The translations under genes were made by a program, and so were the position numbers. From Tubiluchus corallicola (lineage: Eukaryota; Priapulida; Priapulimorpha; Priapulimorphida; Tubiluchidae): a stretch of DNA of 25,000 bases. Shown in pieces: positions 1 to 7,859 of the stretch (positions within the stretch are counted from its first letter, which is position 1; each line of letters begins with the position of its first letter). Under the pieces are notes generated by a model. It did no database searches and was not told the origin of the DNA. It saw nothing but the letters and a program-made list of their open reading frames with translations. Location: contig JAQGDQ010000768.1 of assembly GCA_030141605.1 (NCBI GenBank), forward strand, positions 1 through 25,000. The letters run 5' to 3'.

Positions 1-35
1 TATAGTCGACGATTTTTTTAACCGATAGCGTCCAA

Positions 36-170
36 ATGCCTCCCCTTCTTGAAGGTTGCGCGAAGGTTACTGGCGTCGATGATGATGATGACGAGGGTGT
101 TCTTGTTGAAGATGTTGATGATGTTGTCCTCACCGTCGTTGGCGTTGATGACGACATTTTGTTAATCTAA
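36..170 (+). other. Short acidic reading frame over a GAT/GTT-rich tract
   Basis: From an ATG at 36 a 44-codon frame runs to TAA at 168-170. It contains VDDDDDEG and a DVDDVV...VDDD stretch encoded by GAT/GAC/GTT triplets. The acidic run resembles the poly-Asp spacers of the zinc-finger CDS at 1951-2661, so it could be the tail of a further upstream paralogue cut by the window edge. It could equally be a trinucleotide repeat that happens to be open. No finger motif is visible. Confidence 0.15.
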
Positions 171-938
171 GAAAAAAGAATAGAGTCGTTTAAAGAATAT
201 TAACCAAGTAGCATTCGACCTATTCTTTTTTGTAATCAATGATACATTTATAGTATAGAGGCATTATTATTCAAGTAGAGTACAGAGAATAAGAGACATT
301 ATTATTATTCAAGTAGAGTATAGTCTTCATAAAGAATAAAATTTCCATTTTTTCTACTAAGTACCTTTCCTAATCACGCTTTCTTCGTAATAATACTAAG
401 AGATTACTATTTAAGGTTTTCATTTAAAAGTTATACACGCACGCCATTAATACTTACAGCCATCACCCGGATTGGACGTTTTTCTCACAATCAATTATTC
501 CAATCCGAGATTAACCATCTTCAATAGGTTCTTAGATGTACTATACCGTAGATATCCTAATAATAATATGTCTATCTTCTCTGCTAATGCTAACAAATTG
601 GTCAAAAGAATATGAATTAATACGACGAATATTATAATTTGCTGTTAATTCATCGCTAAAAGCGTTTACTTACTTACTTCGATTAGTTGTTTAAAAAGAA
701 ATTATTGAAGAATACAGCAAATATAATATACTTTCACACAATGTCATTTTGCGAATTAGCAAAGCAACTAGCCTTCCAATAATGCGAATATTAAATTATG
801 GTTCCCACTCACCGTCTTTGAAAGACAAGAAGAACGATGACTGCGAGCTATCTTTCTTGGCAATGTTCTAAAATTATCGAAGAAAAAAATGATGCTCTAA
901 AATCATTCTATCCTGTTTTAAAGCATTAAAATTTTTAT

Positions 939-966
939 ACACACACGCACGCACGCACACACACAA
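939..966. repeat. (CA)n microsatellite with CG interruptions
   Basis: An imperfect ACACAC/GCACGCAC run lies in the upstream part of duplication unit 1. Unit 2 has a GT-type run at 5736-5784, in opposite orientation and at a different relative position, so the two tracts are not obviously homologous. Confidence 0.8.
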
Positions 967-1161
967 TTCTTCAATGTCCTCCTTTTCTTGGCTGCAAATC
1001 ATCAATGTTCTAAAATCAATTGCATTTTTTTCATATATACTAAGATTATTAATATAACTCACCCCAGAGAAAGGCGTTTTGAGTATGTGATCACAGAACT
1101 GTAACACGTTTGAACACGGCAAAGTCGTGACTGATTTTGATGACAAAACTAGTTCTTATAT

Positions 1162-1175
1162 GGCCAGCGCTGGCC
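1162..1175. other. 14-bp perfect palindrome
   Basis: GGCCAGCGCTGGCC is a perfect palindrome in an otherwise AT-rich stretch, followed by a GC-richer segment to about 1290. No function can be assigned. It could be a palindromic protein-binding site or a remnant of a mobile-element end. Confidence 0.3.
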
Positions 1176-1367
1176 TTCGAGAAAATGACCTGGGGGGGAG
1201 CTTATCTCCGAAATCGCGAATAAAGTTACCACAACGGCGCGCCTGATGACGGTTAATCCACACTTAGCTAAGTGGCACGGAAGAGATACATTGACGTTTA
1301 AAGGTTCTCTTTCATGGATTCTGTGGGAAAAACTTTTCGGCTGCTGCAGCAAGATGATGCGATAATT

Positions 1368-1396
1368 ATGATGATGATGATGATGATGATGATGAT
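1368..1396. repeat. (ATG)n microsatellite
   Basis: Nearly ten tandem ATG triplets. The small open frame running through it (1314-1577) gives a Met homopolymer, has no recognisable domain and is judged to be repeat-driven. Confidence 0.85.
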
Positions 1397-1879
1397 GTTA
1401 ATTAAGGGATTTTTTAGCACTTTGGCGCGGGTGCAGATTTCCGCACTCATTAGCAAAGCTTATTTTAATTTCTGCATAATCACCATTAATATATTTCTTT
1501 GTAGAAAAACACTACGTTATTTGGATGTAATAACGAGATTAGGTGAGAGCATTTGGGGGAGAAAAAATCCCTTCTAATTGCAATTTAAGTAGGGGTCGTT
1601 GGCTCGCTATTTTTCAAATAAAAGAGTTGTTTCCGCGAATGAAAAAGACCATACGTGTTCGTTCGTTTGCTCAGTGGCAGCACCGTGGACGCTCCGAAAT
1701 TTGGGGAAAGTGTAATTTTATTCTTTAGTGTGTTTTTTAGTTTTATAATGACACTTTATTGATTTTTCAATAGCAAAGCAATAGACTTTAATTACATCAT
1801 AATTCGCGTAAGTGAAATTCTTCTTCTTTTGCAATAAAGTGTGCACACGCGAATTCCATGTTATAACGTTTGAATAGCG

Positions 1880-1897
1880 TTAATTATTTTCTTACAG
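1880..1897 (+). promoter_or_regulatory. Predicted 3' splice acceptor before the zinc-finger CDS
   Basis: A pyrimidine-rich stretch ends TTTTCTTACAG|AATACGG, with AG at 1896-1897. The paralogous position at 5941-5956 reads ATTTTTTACAG|AATT. Conservation of TTACAG|AA in both duplication units supports a real intron-exon junction, with the ATG at 1951 lying 54 bases into the exon. The donor has not been located. Confidence 0.5.
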
Positions 1898-1950
1898 AAT
1901 ACGGCTTTATAAGAATTGACAAACACCGCTGTATCGCCTTAATCATCATC

Positions 1951-2661
1951 ATGGACCCAGAACGCATTTTCGGGTGCCAGGTGGCAGTGAGAAGATTACG
2001 CATTGTCACCTGCTATATATGCGGGCGGATCTGTCGTAGTATGAGAGCTATGCTGAGGCATGTCACAATTGATCATTATGGCCACGAAAGAAACTTTCTT
2101 TGCCACGTGTGTGGTCATACAGTCATGACGCAATTCGGTCTACGCTCTCATCTACTACAGAGACATCGAGCGAGACGACAGCGGCAGCAGCAGCAGCAAC
2201 AACAACAACAACGGCAGCATCAAAATGGTGGCCGAGATGGCGGCGACGATGATGATGATGATGATGATGCAGGGCCTTTTTTGTGCGGCCAATGCGGCCT
2301 GCTGTTCCACACATTGGCAGCTTTAGAGAGGCACGCCCCACAACAGCAGCAGCATCAAAATGGTGGCCGAGATGGCGACGATGATGATGATGATGACGAT
2401 GATGCTGCTGGTGGGCCGTTTTTGTGTGGGCAATGCGGCATGCTGTTCCACACATTGGCAGCTTTAGAGAGGCACGCCCCACAACAGCAGCAGCAACAAA
2501 ATGGTGGCTGTGATGATGACGACGACGACACCGATGATGATGATGACGACGACGACGACATGGATTATGATGATGATGATGAAGCAGAGCCATTTTTGTG
2601 TGGGCGATGTGGGCTGCTCTTACCCACATTAGCGGGTGTAACGTGGCACTCACATCTGTGA
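1951..2661 (+). CDS. C2H2 zinc-finger protein with polyQ/polyD spacers
   Basis: A 236-residue frame. The open frame extends upstream to 1870, but the chosen ATG sits in a good context (ATCATCATGG) and its counterpart in the paralogue at 6070 is also ATG. Finger 1 (about residues 21-42) is C-x2-C-x12-H-x4-H, starting CYICGR. Finger 2 (about 51-72) has the same spacing, starting CHVCGH. Then come a polyQ run and three modules, each made of Q-rich linker, NGG, a run of 8 or more Asp, and PFLCGxCG..H. The modules keep both Cys and the first His, but the second His is displaced or missing: H-x6-H in the first, none in the second, H-x-H in the third. Established knowledge: C2H2 fingers of this spacing bind nucleic acid, and degenerate ones often cannot fold around zinc. 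Inference: a nuclear DNA- or RNA-binding protein with two competent fingers and a mixed-charge, low-complexity tail. No poly(A) signal was found nearby, so the exon end is unknown. Confidence 0.6.
   Translation: MDPERIFGCQVAVRRLRIVTCYICGRICRSMRAMLRHVTIDHYGHERNFLCHVCGHTVMTQFGLRSHLLQRHRARRQRQQQQQQQQQRQHQNGGRDGGDDDDDDDDAGPFLCGQCGLLFHTLAALERHAPQQQQHQNGGRDGDDDDDDDDDAAGGPFLCGQCGMLFHTLAALERHAPQQQQQQNGGCDDDDDDTDDDDDDDDDMDYDDDDEAEPFLCGRCGLLLPTLAGVTWHSHL
2187..2620 (+). repeat. In-frame tandem coding modules, 135 and 141 bp
   Basis: CAGCATCAAAATGGTGGC recurs at 2215 and 2350, with a variant at 2491, giving periods of 135 and 141 bp (45 and 47 codons). Each unit holds a CAG/CAA tract, a GAT/GAC tract and a half-finger. 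The near identity of the first two units shows recent duplication. The GAT and CAG runs differ in length between units, as expected from replication slippage. Confidence 0.9.
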
Positions 2662-2806
2662 TGTGAGATTGTGCTAATGCTCGTATTGGACTAGCCGTAT
2701 TGGACGGAGTGAAGGATAATCATGCTCAGTGATGTGAGCCGGGTGTATGTTGCACCGATACGAGTTTGTGCTAATGTGACCGTATTGGACGGACAGAGTG
2801 AAGGAG
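2656..2806. repeat. Degenerate twofold repeat after the zinc-finger stop codon
   Basis: The motifs GTGATGTGAG, TGTGCTAATG, CGTATTGGAC(GGA) and GAGTGAAGGA occur in that order twice, at about 2658-2718 and 2730-2805. This is a diverged duplication in the presumed 3' untranslated region. Confidence 0.6.
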
Positions 2807-2939
2807 GCTTTTCGGCAGCATCCATCCATCCTAGATAAAGGTAGGGTAAAATTTTAAAAAATTGTATCGTAACTTAAATATGGATAAAGAACATTCTAAC
2901 TATTTAATGACGAAAGTGTGCACGTAAAGAAATCTTTTA

Positions 2940-3245
2940 GTGTAGCCTCGCGCGCAAGTCAATTACGGGATTAAGACCCCATTATCTAGTAGCCAGCTAG
3001 GTGCGAGTCGATTACCGGATTAGGCACAATTATCTAGCTAAGGTGGAGCGAAGTGCGCTGGCGCGTGTCCTCGCCCCGCCTGCTTGCTCAATCGGATGAG
3101 TGCATTTACCGCAGTGGGGGTGTTCTCACCAGGCGTTTCATGCGGCCCAGGGTGCCCAATTCGTAAAACACCCCCCCCCCCGGAAAAGTTGTGGGAGTCC
3201 CAACCGTCACTCCTAATCCTTAAATTGGTCACTTAACTAGCAGAA
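2940..3245. repeat. GC-rich repeat block, copy 1
   Basis: It shares ATTACCGGATTA, TCGTAAAACACCCCCC..GGAAAA, CCGTCACTCCTAATCC and CACTTAACTA..AACAATAGA with 6985-7262, in the same order. It may be an old mobile element carried by both duplication units or part of the duplicated gene's 3' flank. It includes a 13-C homopolymer around 3170. Confidence 0.6.
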
Positions 3246-3375
3246 CAATAGAGCCACTTCACTTTTTTAGGGGTGTCCGCGGATTTTCGCACTTTTTAGG
3301 GGTGTTTTTGTCACCCATCCCCCACCACCCCTCACCCCCCCTCCCCCCCGGGCAGCCAAAGGGGGCCTGGCCTAT
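3246..3375. repeat. C-rich low-complexity stretch, potential G-quadruplex on the minus strand
   Basis: The motif TTTTTAGGGGTGT occurs twice, followed by clustered C-runs (CCCCC, CCCC, CCCCCC, CCCCCCC) at about 3316-3350. On the minus strand these give at least four closely spaced G-runs, which meets the usual quadruplex pattern. No gene is seen here. Confidence 0.5.
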
Positions 3376-3978
3376 CGGGCAGAGGTTAAACATCTTCACT
3401 ACTCGTATGTTTGTAAAGCCTAATTTGGTGTGCGGTGGAGGTAATCTTTCTTGCGCGCATGCGTCAACTTGATAGCATTCGCTTCTATGACGTTCAAAAG
3501 AAATACCTTTTGCATAGAATGGCCTTCGACATCTTTCAAAGAATTTACGTTTTTCACTAGATTTATTTAGCAGGCGGTCAAGATTGGTGATGGTTAGATA
3601 ATGACATTGAGTATAATCGGCTTGACTCGACTTAAGAGGATTGTAAAGTAAAATATTTATAAATTTCCTTCCTTCTGCCTATCGGCACGGAGGATTGTAT
3701 ATACGTTTTTAAAACGTTTGTTTTTAGCATCTCTGCTAGAATACATGAAAATGTTTAAACAATATTCGGGGTTAAATTTCGGAAAAGCTTTGGCGGCAGA
3801 AATCGGTTTGGCGGGAAATTCGATATGATGCCAATTGAAATTGTGAGCAAACTGATCATAACTGCGAGCAAAGCGTCTGGTCCAATTCGTTAATAAATGA
3901 TGATACAAAGAGCCTAAAATAGCATATTTGAAACGAGTGCATCGTGTTTAGAGGAGATATTGAGCAGCGCCCTTTTAT
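3376..3978. other. Intergenic, nothing assigned
   Basis: AT-rich sequence with only short open frames, the longest being 83 codons on the minus strand at 3657-3908. That frame has no recognisable domain. No RNA gene or repeat could be supported. Confidence 0.4.
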
Positions 3979-4380
3979 TTACTCACTCACTGGGTAATTT
4001 ACAAAAGTCACATGCCCTTTGACACAAGAGAGACGTTCATACCTCGCCAGTTGAATTTCGATAAATGAGAAACCACTTATCACATAACCAGAGCTATCTC
4101 TCGAATAAGAATCGATATTTTCCACAATGGTGTCTCTGGCAATGCTATACCAAAAATCGAGAAATCCACTATGGAAATATGAATCTCTTTTTCCCTCTAC
4201 TAAATCATCTCCGAGCAGATGGTCACTTGTGGCACATACAATTATTTGTATGTGCATGGCAAACCCAGTTTTTAAATGCGCTTGCCCTAACATTTCAATG
4301 GCAACAGAAATATCATCCAAAATCCATTTTATATCTATGCCTAAGATTTTGCATCTCCATACGTGCAATGCGCCATCCAC
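3979..4380 (-). CDS. Unrecognised 133-codon reading frame, possible exon or fossil
   Basis: The minus-strand frame opens at GTG and ends in a TAA that overlaps an AATAAA. Just upstream on the same strand is a strong acceptor-like signal (a long CT tract ending TTTTCAG, about 4395-4414). However, the frame that follows that AG directly meets a TGA within three codons, so acceptor and frame do not join cleanly. The predicted product is not low-complexity, matches no family I recognise and shows no signal peptide or clear membrane segment. Overlapping plus-strand frames (4065-4439) are considered shadows. It could be a terminal exon with a different acceptor, a gene relic, or chance. Confidence 0.2.
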   Translation of the reverse strand: MDGALHVWRCKILGIDIKWILDDISVAIEMLGQAHLKTGFAMHIQIIVCATSDHLLGDDLVEGKRDSYFHSGFLDFWYSIARDTIVENIDSYSRDSSGYVISGFSFIEIQLARYERLSCVKGHVTFVNYPVSE

Positions 4381-4619
4381 TAGTCATGTGCACTGAAAAG
4401 AAAGAAAAAAGGACATGTTTCAGCACGAATCGACTGTAATCGAGTAGCACACACGCACACGCATTCATTTAATAACAGTAATAAAAGATTACTAACCTTT
4501 CACGATGGATGAATGATGTCGGTGTATTGGGTGGACGCATTTGTCGAATTGGAGTAGATCCATTTTCTTCCATACTAGTGGATGGCTGCATGGCTGTTGT
4601 TGTCGCCGTTAGTGGTACA

Positions 4620-4930
4620 GTATTTATTCTTCTTCTTCTTCTCTTAAAACAGTCTAAATTTCTTTTCCAATATATGATACATTTATACTGTAGAGAATAA
4701 GTCGCATTATTAACCAAGCAGTGTACAGTCTTTATTCTTCTTCTAAAACAGTCTAAATTTCTTTTCCAATATATGATACATTTATACTGTAGAGAATAAG
4801 TCGCATTATTAACCAAGCAGTGTACAGTCTTTATTCTTCTTCTCCTAAAACAGTCTAAATTTCTTTTCCAATATATGATACATTTATAATGTAGAGAATA
4901 AGTCGCATCGTATCAGTGTACAGACTTTAT
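4620..4930. repeat. About 100-bp tandem repeat, three copies
   Basis: The motif AAAACAGTCTAAATTTC starts at about 4646, 4745 and 4847, followed each time by TTTTCCAATATATGATACA, GTAGAGAATAAGTCGCA and, in the first two, AACCAAGCAGTGTACAG. The array corresponds to the unexpanded region around 175-350 of unit 1. Confidence 0.85.
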
Positions 4931-5373
4931 AAAAGTTTACAAATGGAAAAATTTATATATATATTAACCATTCAGTATACAGTCTTTATAAAGGAAAAAT
5001 TGTTTTCTTTTTGACTCTCTGATTAAACAATCGCTGTACAGACTTTGGTTAATATAATCAGTGTACAGACTTCATAAAGAATAAAAATTTCTATTTTCTA
5101 CTAACCACCTTTCTAATTTTCTGGCAAATCTATAAAATCTATAATATATAATAATATTATATAAATAATTTTCTATAAAATCCTAACCCCGGTTTCTTTG
5201 AAAAACTAAGAAAGAGATAATACACGCATCAAGCAAACAAAAGTACAGTCTTCCATTTAAAAATTATACTCGCCCGCTATTGCAATTTCCACGACAGGGC
5301 AATCTTTAAAATTGATACTTCCAGCTGTACTTTAACCTTGGAGTCTTCTCGGATTGGAGACACGTTGTTTTCC

Positions 5374-5735
5374 CACAATCAATTATCCCAATCCGAGATT
5401 AAGTATCCACAATGGGTTTCTGACCATGCTATGCCATTCTCACAATCAATTATCCCAATCCGAGATTAAGCATCCACAATGGGTTTCTGACCATGCTATA
5501 CCATTCTCACAATCAATTATCCCAATCCGAGATTAAGCATCCACAATGGGTTTCTGACCATGCTATACCATCCTCACAATCAATTATCCCAATCCGAGAT
5601 TAAGCATCCACAATGGGTTTCTGACCATGCTATACCATTCTCACAATCAATTATCCAAATCCGAGATTAAGCGTCCACAATGGGTTTCTGACCATGCTAT
5701 ACCATTCTCACAATCAATTATCCCAATCCGAGATT
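5374..5735. repeat. 67-bp minisatellite, 5.4 copies
   Basis: Units begin CACAATCAATTATCC at 5374, 5441, 5508, 5575, 5642 and 5709. The last is cut after 27 bp by a GT microsatellite. Copies differ by only a few bases. The period is not a multiple of three and there are no unique spacers, so the array is neither coding nor CRISPR-like. Confidence 0.95.
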
Positions 5736-5784
5736 GTGTGTGTGTGTGCGTGCGTGTGTGTGTGTGTGTGCGTGCGTGTGTGCA
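5736..5784. repeat. (GT)n microsatellite with CG interruptions
   Basis: A TG/GTGCGTGCG run directly abuts the truncated final 67-bp unit. This indicates that the dinucleotide expansion or a breakpoint ended the array. Confidence 0.9.
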
Positions 5785-5940
5785 CTTAAAATAAATTTCT
5801 TTAGTCTGTTTTTTACAGAGACACGTTCGCTTAATGCTTAAGCTGTATCTCTTATCTGTGAAAAACTAAGGCAATGCTCTGTTAAAAAAAACACTCACGC
5901 AATGCTTAAGCTATAACCACGCTGTTTAAATGATCGGTAT

Positions 5941-5956
5941 TCATTATTTTTTACAG
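5941..5956 (+). promoter_or_regulatory. Predicted 3' splice acceptor in duplication unit 2
   Basis: ATTATTTTTTACAG|AATT, with AG at 5955-5956, matches the acceptor of unit 1 in sequence and in its place before the zinc-finger start (ATG at 6070). Confidence 0.45.
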
Positions 5957-6069
5957 AATTTGACCAAATGCGAGTATACTGCATATTTGGTCAATTTACA
6001 GATCATCGTATTTTGACCACTCGCATAATTCTTAGAAGACTCGACGTTCATTGTACACGCACTATCATC

Positions 6070-6567
6070 ATGGGGCCGGACCATCTTCGCATTTTCAAGG
6101 CAAAAGTGGCAAGGGAAAAAATTGGATATTGCCAAGTGCGATGTATGTGGCCGTCTTTTTAAAAGCATGACTGCAATGAAACGGCACATCACCACCGTGC
6201 ATTGTGGACACGAGAAAATGCGTCTGTGTCATGTCTGTGGACATATGTTGATGACAGATAGTGGATTGCAGACACACCTTCGTAAACACTGGCGTTACGC
6301 CACAATATTATCGAACGAAACGTGAATACAAAGCCGTTTTTGTGCGAACACTGTGGTGGCCTCTTTAATACTTTAGTTGGTCTAAGGATGCACGCCAAAC
6401 TTAAGCATCAAAAGTGGTACAGTAGCGCCCTCAGTGTTCGCACAAAAACGGTTTTGTATTCATTGTTGCCGACTGTAAACTATTCGTACATGGTTTTGTA
6501 TTTAATGGTGTCGACTATAAAATATTCGTACATGGTTTTGTATTTAATGGTGTCGACTGTAAAATAG
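6070..6567 (+). pseudogene. Frameshifted C2H2 zinc-finger paralogue
   Basis: From ATG 6070 the frame aligns with the start of the CDS at 1951 (M-x-P at the start, then a shared RIF). It then leaves the finger frame at a six-A run (6116-6121). One base fewer would keep the frame, so this is a one-base insertion relative to a working gene. Finger 1 (CDVCGR..H-x4-H) and finger 2 (CHVCGH..H-x3-H) continue in the second frame from 6122 to a TGA at 6323-6325. A second shift, between about 6283 and 6320, moves finger 3 (CEHCGG..H-x4-H) to another frame that stops at 6567. All three fingers keep full Cys2His2 ligands. This version has no polyQ or polyD and is therefore probably closer to the ancestral gene. 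Small introns could in theory bridge the shifts, but no convincing GT..AG pairs are seen. Confidence 0.65.
6323..6462. repeat. 31-bp inverted repeat around finger 3
   Basis: The arms at 6323-6353 and 6432-6462 are reverse complements with one mismatch, separated by 78 bp. The left arm encodes the start of finger 3 (TKPFLCEHC). The right arm is an inverted copy of that coding sequence. A transcript could fold into a long hairpin. Confidence 0.9.
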
Positions 6568-6575
6568 TCCTACAT
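6450..6575. repeat. 42-bp tandem repeat, three copies
   Basis: Units at 6450-6491, 6492-6533 and 6534-6575 run from GGTTTTGTATT to TACAT. The first overlaps the right arm of the inverted repeat. Copies two and three are nearly identical. Read in frame they give a 14-residue repeat at the end of the pseudogene. Confidence 0.9.
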
Positions 6576-6584
6576 TATAATATC

Positions 6585-6590
6585 AATAAA
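6585..6590 (+). terminator. AATAAA polyadenylation signal after the zinc-finger relic
   Basis: The canonical hexamer lies 18 bases past the last in-frame stop and could end a transcript of unit 2. Confidence 0.4.
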
Positions 6591-6984
6591 AGTGTTATGT
6601 AATACATTTGCAATAACTTATAGTGATTTATTTAGTCATACATTATCTACTAAATATTTCTTTCTCTCGAGAAATAAAATTTTTAAGCATTGCCATTGAT
6701 TATTTAACGGCAACAGAAGTGACACATACACAAATTTTACACTCTCGCGAATAGGGATCTTTCAAAAACTGTGCAGGCTACCGACTTTCGTTAGCCTCGG
6801 CTCAAATACAAACGACTTTATACTACTAAACATTAAATGCCACACTGTGTGCTCTTAAAATACCTACACACACGCACACACTCAAATAGCTGCACAGAAG
6901 TCATCATTCAAAAACATCAATTATCTAATTATGTAATTATCTAACTGGCGTCGTTGTGTAACTGAACACCTCATCTGGTCAGTC
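6591..6984. other. Intergenic, AT-rich, nothing assigned
   Basis: No open frame, RNA gene or tandem repeat is supported. There is a short CA-rich stretch near 6868-6882. Confidence 0.4.
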
Positions 6985-7262
6985 GACAGATGCGCTAGTT
7001 AATTACCGGATTAAGACAATCATTAAGTAATTATCTATGGCAGGCATGCGCCGCACGTGACAGGTGCTCTCACCGGATGGCTGCATTCTAGTCCGGCGGG
7101 GGTGTTGGCGAGTGCCTTTTGCAGTTGCCTCGTAGCGGGTGGGGTCCCTAATTTGTAAAACACCCCCCGGAAAAATTGCAGGGGCGACGACCGTCACTCC
7201 TAATCCCTAAATCGTCGCTGTAATCGCCTAATTGACCACTTAACTAACAAAAACAATAGAAT
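6985..7262. repeat. GC-rich repeat block, copy 2
   Basis: Counterpart of 2940-3245: TTACCGGATTAAGAC near 6997, GTAAAACACCCCCCGGAAAA near 7155, CCGTCACTCCTAATCC near 7190, and AACAATAGA at the end. It is followed near 7270-7300 by a CCCCAGGCTGGGG palindrome. Confidence 0.6.
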
Positions 7263-7774
7263 TACCGGGTCAGGGGTCATGCGTCCCCCCAGGCTGGGGT
7301 AATTAAATCAACCAGAAATGTATATTGCTAACTACTTACACAGACAAGAAATGAAATCTCCTCATATGAGTTACTGCCACATCAAAATTCACTTGTAAAG
7401 ACGAAATCTTTGTGCAGATGAATATGCAGCTTTAATAATAATATAATTTAATAAATGTTAGTAATAGTTAGAAAAATAAATACAGTTTAAATAAAAGCTC
7501 TTAAACTTTCTGTAACATACAGCGAACAAACAACATTGTTGCGCATGCGCAACTGGCCAATTACTAAGAATAATGAACACAGGTGGCTCTATATGCATGA
7601 AATAATAACACGGTCAGTTACAGATTTTTGTTAACGAAAACAAAAATGCTTGAATTAACTTGTAACGTTGTTATAACTTGGGTAAACTTAGACGAGTATT
7701 TGATGCAGAGATCGTTACAATCATTCTGATTATAATTTTAACTTCAAGCTGCTGCCTTGTAATTTTTAAGTGAC
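7263..7774. other. Intergenic, AT-rich, nothing assigned
   Basis: Upstream flank of the LINE. No endonuclease-domain coding sequence is visible here in any frame, which supports a 5'-truncated insertion. Confidence 0.4.
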
Positions 7775-7859
7775 AGGAAAATGAAAGACAAAAGAACAGA
7801 ACTGATATTTTCAGAGAATTGATCCTGGATTTTAACCAATGACGTCATAGGAAAATGTG
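7775..7859 (+). repeat. Direct repeat flanking the LINE, left copy
   Basis: From AGGAAAAT to GGAAAATGTG, 85 bp, matching 10453-10549 with scattered substitutions and an 11-bp gap. The shared core TTTTAACCAATGACGTCATA contains a palindromic TGACGTCA (CRE-like). The LINE frame begins immediately after it. Confidence 0.85.

Larger units (their letters stand above)
200..3260 (+). repeat. Segmental duplication, unit 1
   Basis: The blocks shared with 4650-7262 occur in the same order. They are a TACAGTCTT/ATAAAGAATAAAA segment (about 240-350), a CACAATCAATTAT..CCAATCCGAGATTAA segment (486-552), an intron acceptor ending TTACAG|AA (1880-1897), the zinc-finger coding region, and a GC-rich block ending CCGTCACTCCTAATCC (about 2940-3245). 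Collinearity of five blocks over about 3 kb indicates duplication of a whole gene with its flanks. The edges are approximate because the AT-rich spacers have diverged. The region 553-1880 holds no gene I can support, only small open frames and microsatellites. Confidence 0.7.
4650..7262 (+). repeat. Segmental duplication, unit 2
   Basis: This is the second copy of the block at 200-3260, in the same orientation and about 4.1 kb downstream. It preserves the same order of upstream segments, acceptor, zinc-finger sequence and GC-rich 3' block. Differences from unit 1 are an expanded 100-bp array, a 67-bp array where unit 1 has one copy, loss of the zinc-finger frame, and absence of the polyQ/polyD modules. 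Confidence 0.7.

Noticed and set aside
1314-1728. Two small plus-strand frames (1314-1577, 1543-1728)
   Set aside because: One is driven by the ATG microsatellite, and neither has a domain or a counterpart in duplication unit 2.
2123-2653. Minus-strand open frame rich in poly-His across the zinc-finger gene
   Set aside because: It arises from GAT/CAG triplet runs read backwards. The plus strand has real finger ligands and a conserved paralogue.
5374-5735. Regular array as a possible CRISPR
   Set aside because: Units are contiguous without unique spacers, and the genome is eukaryotic.
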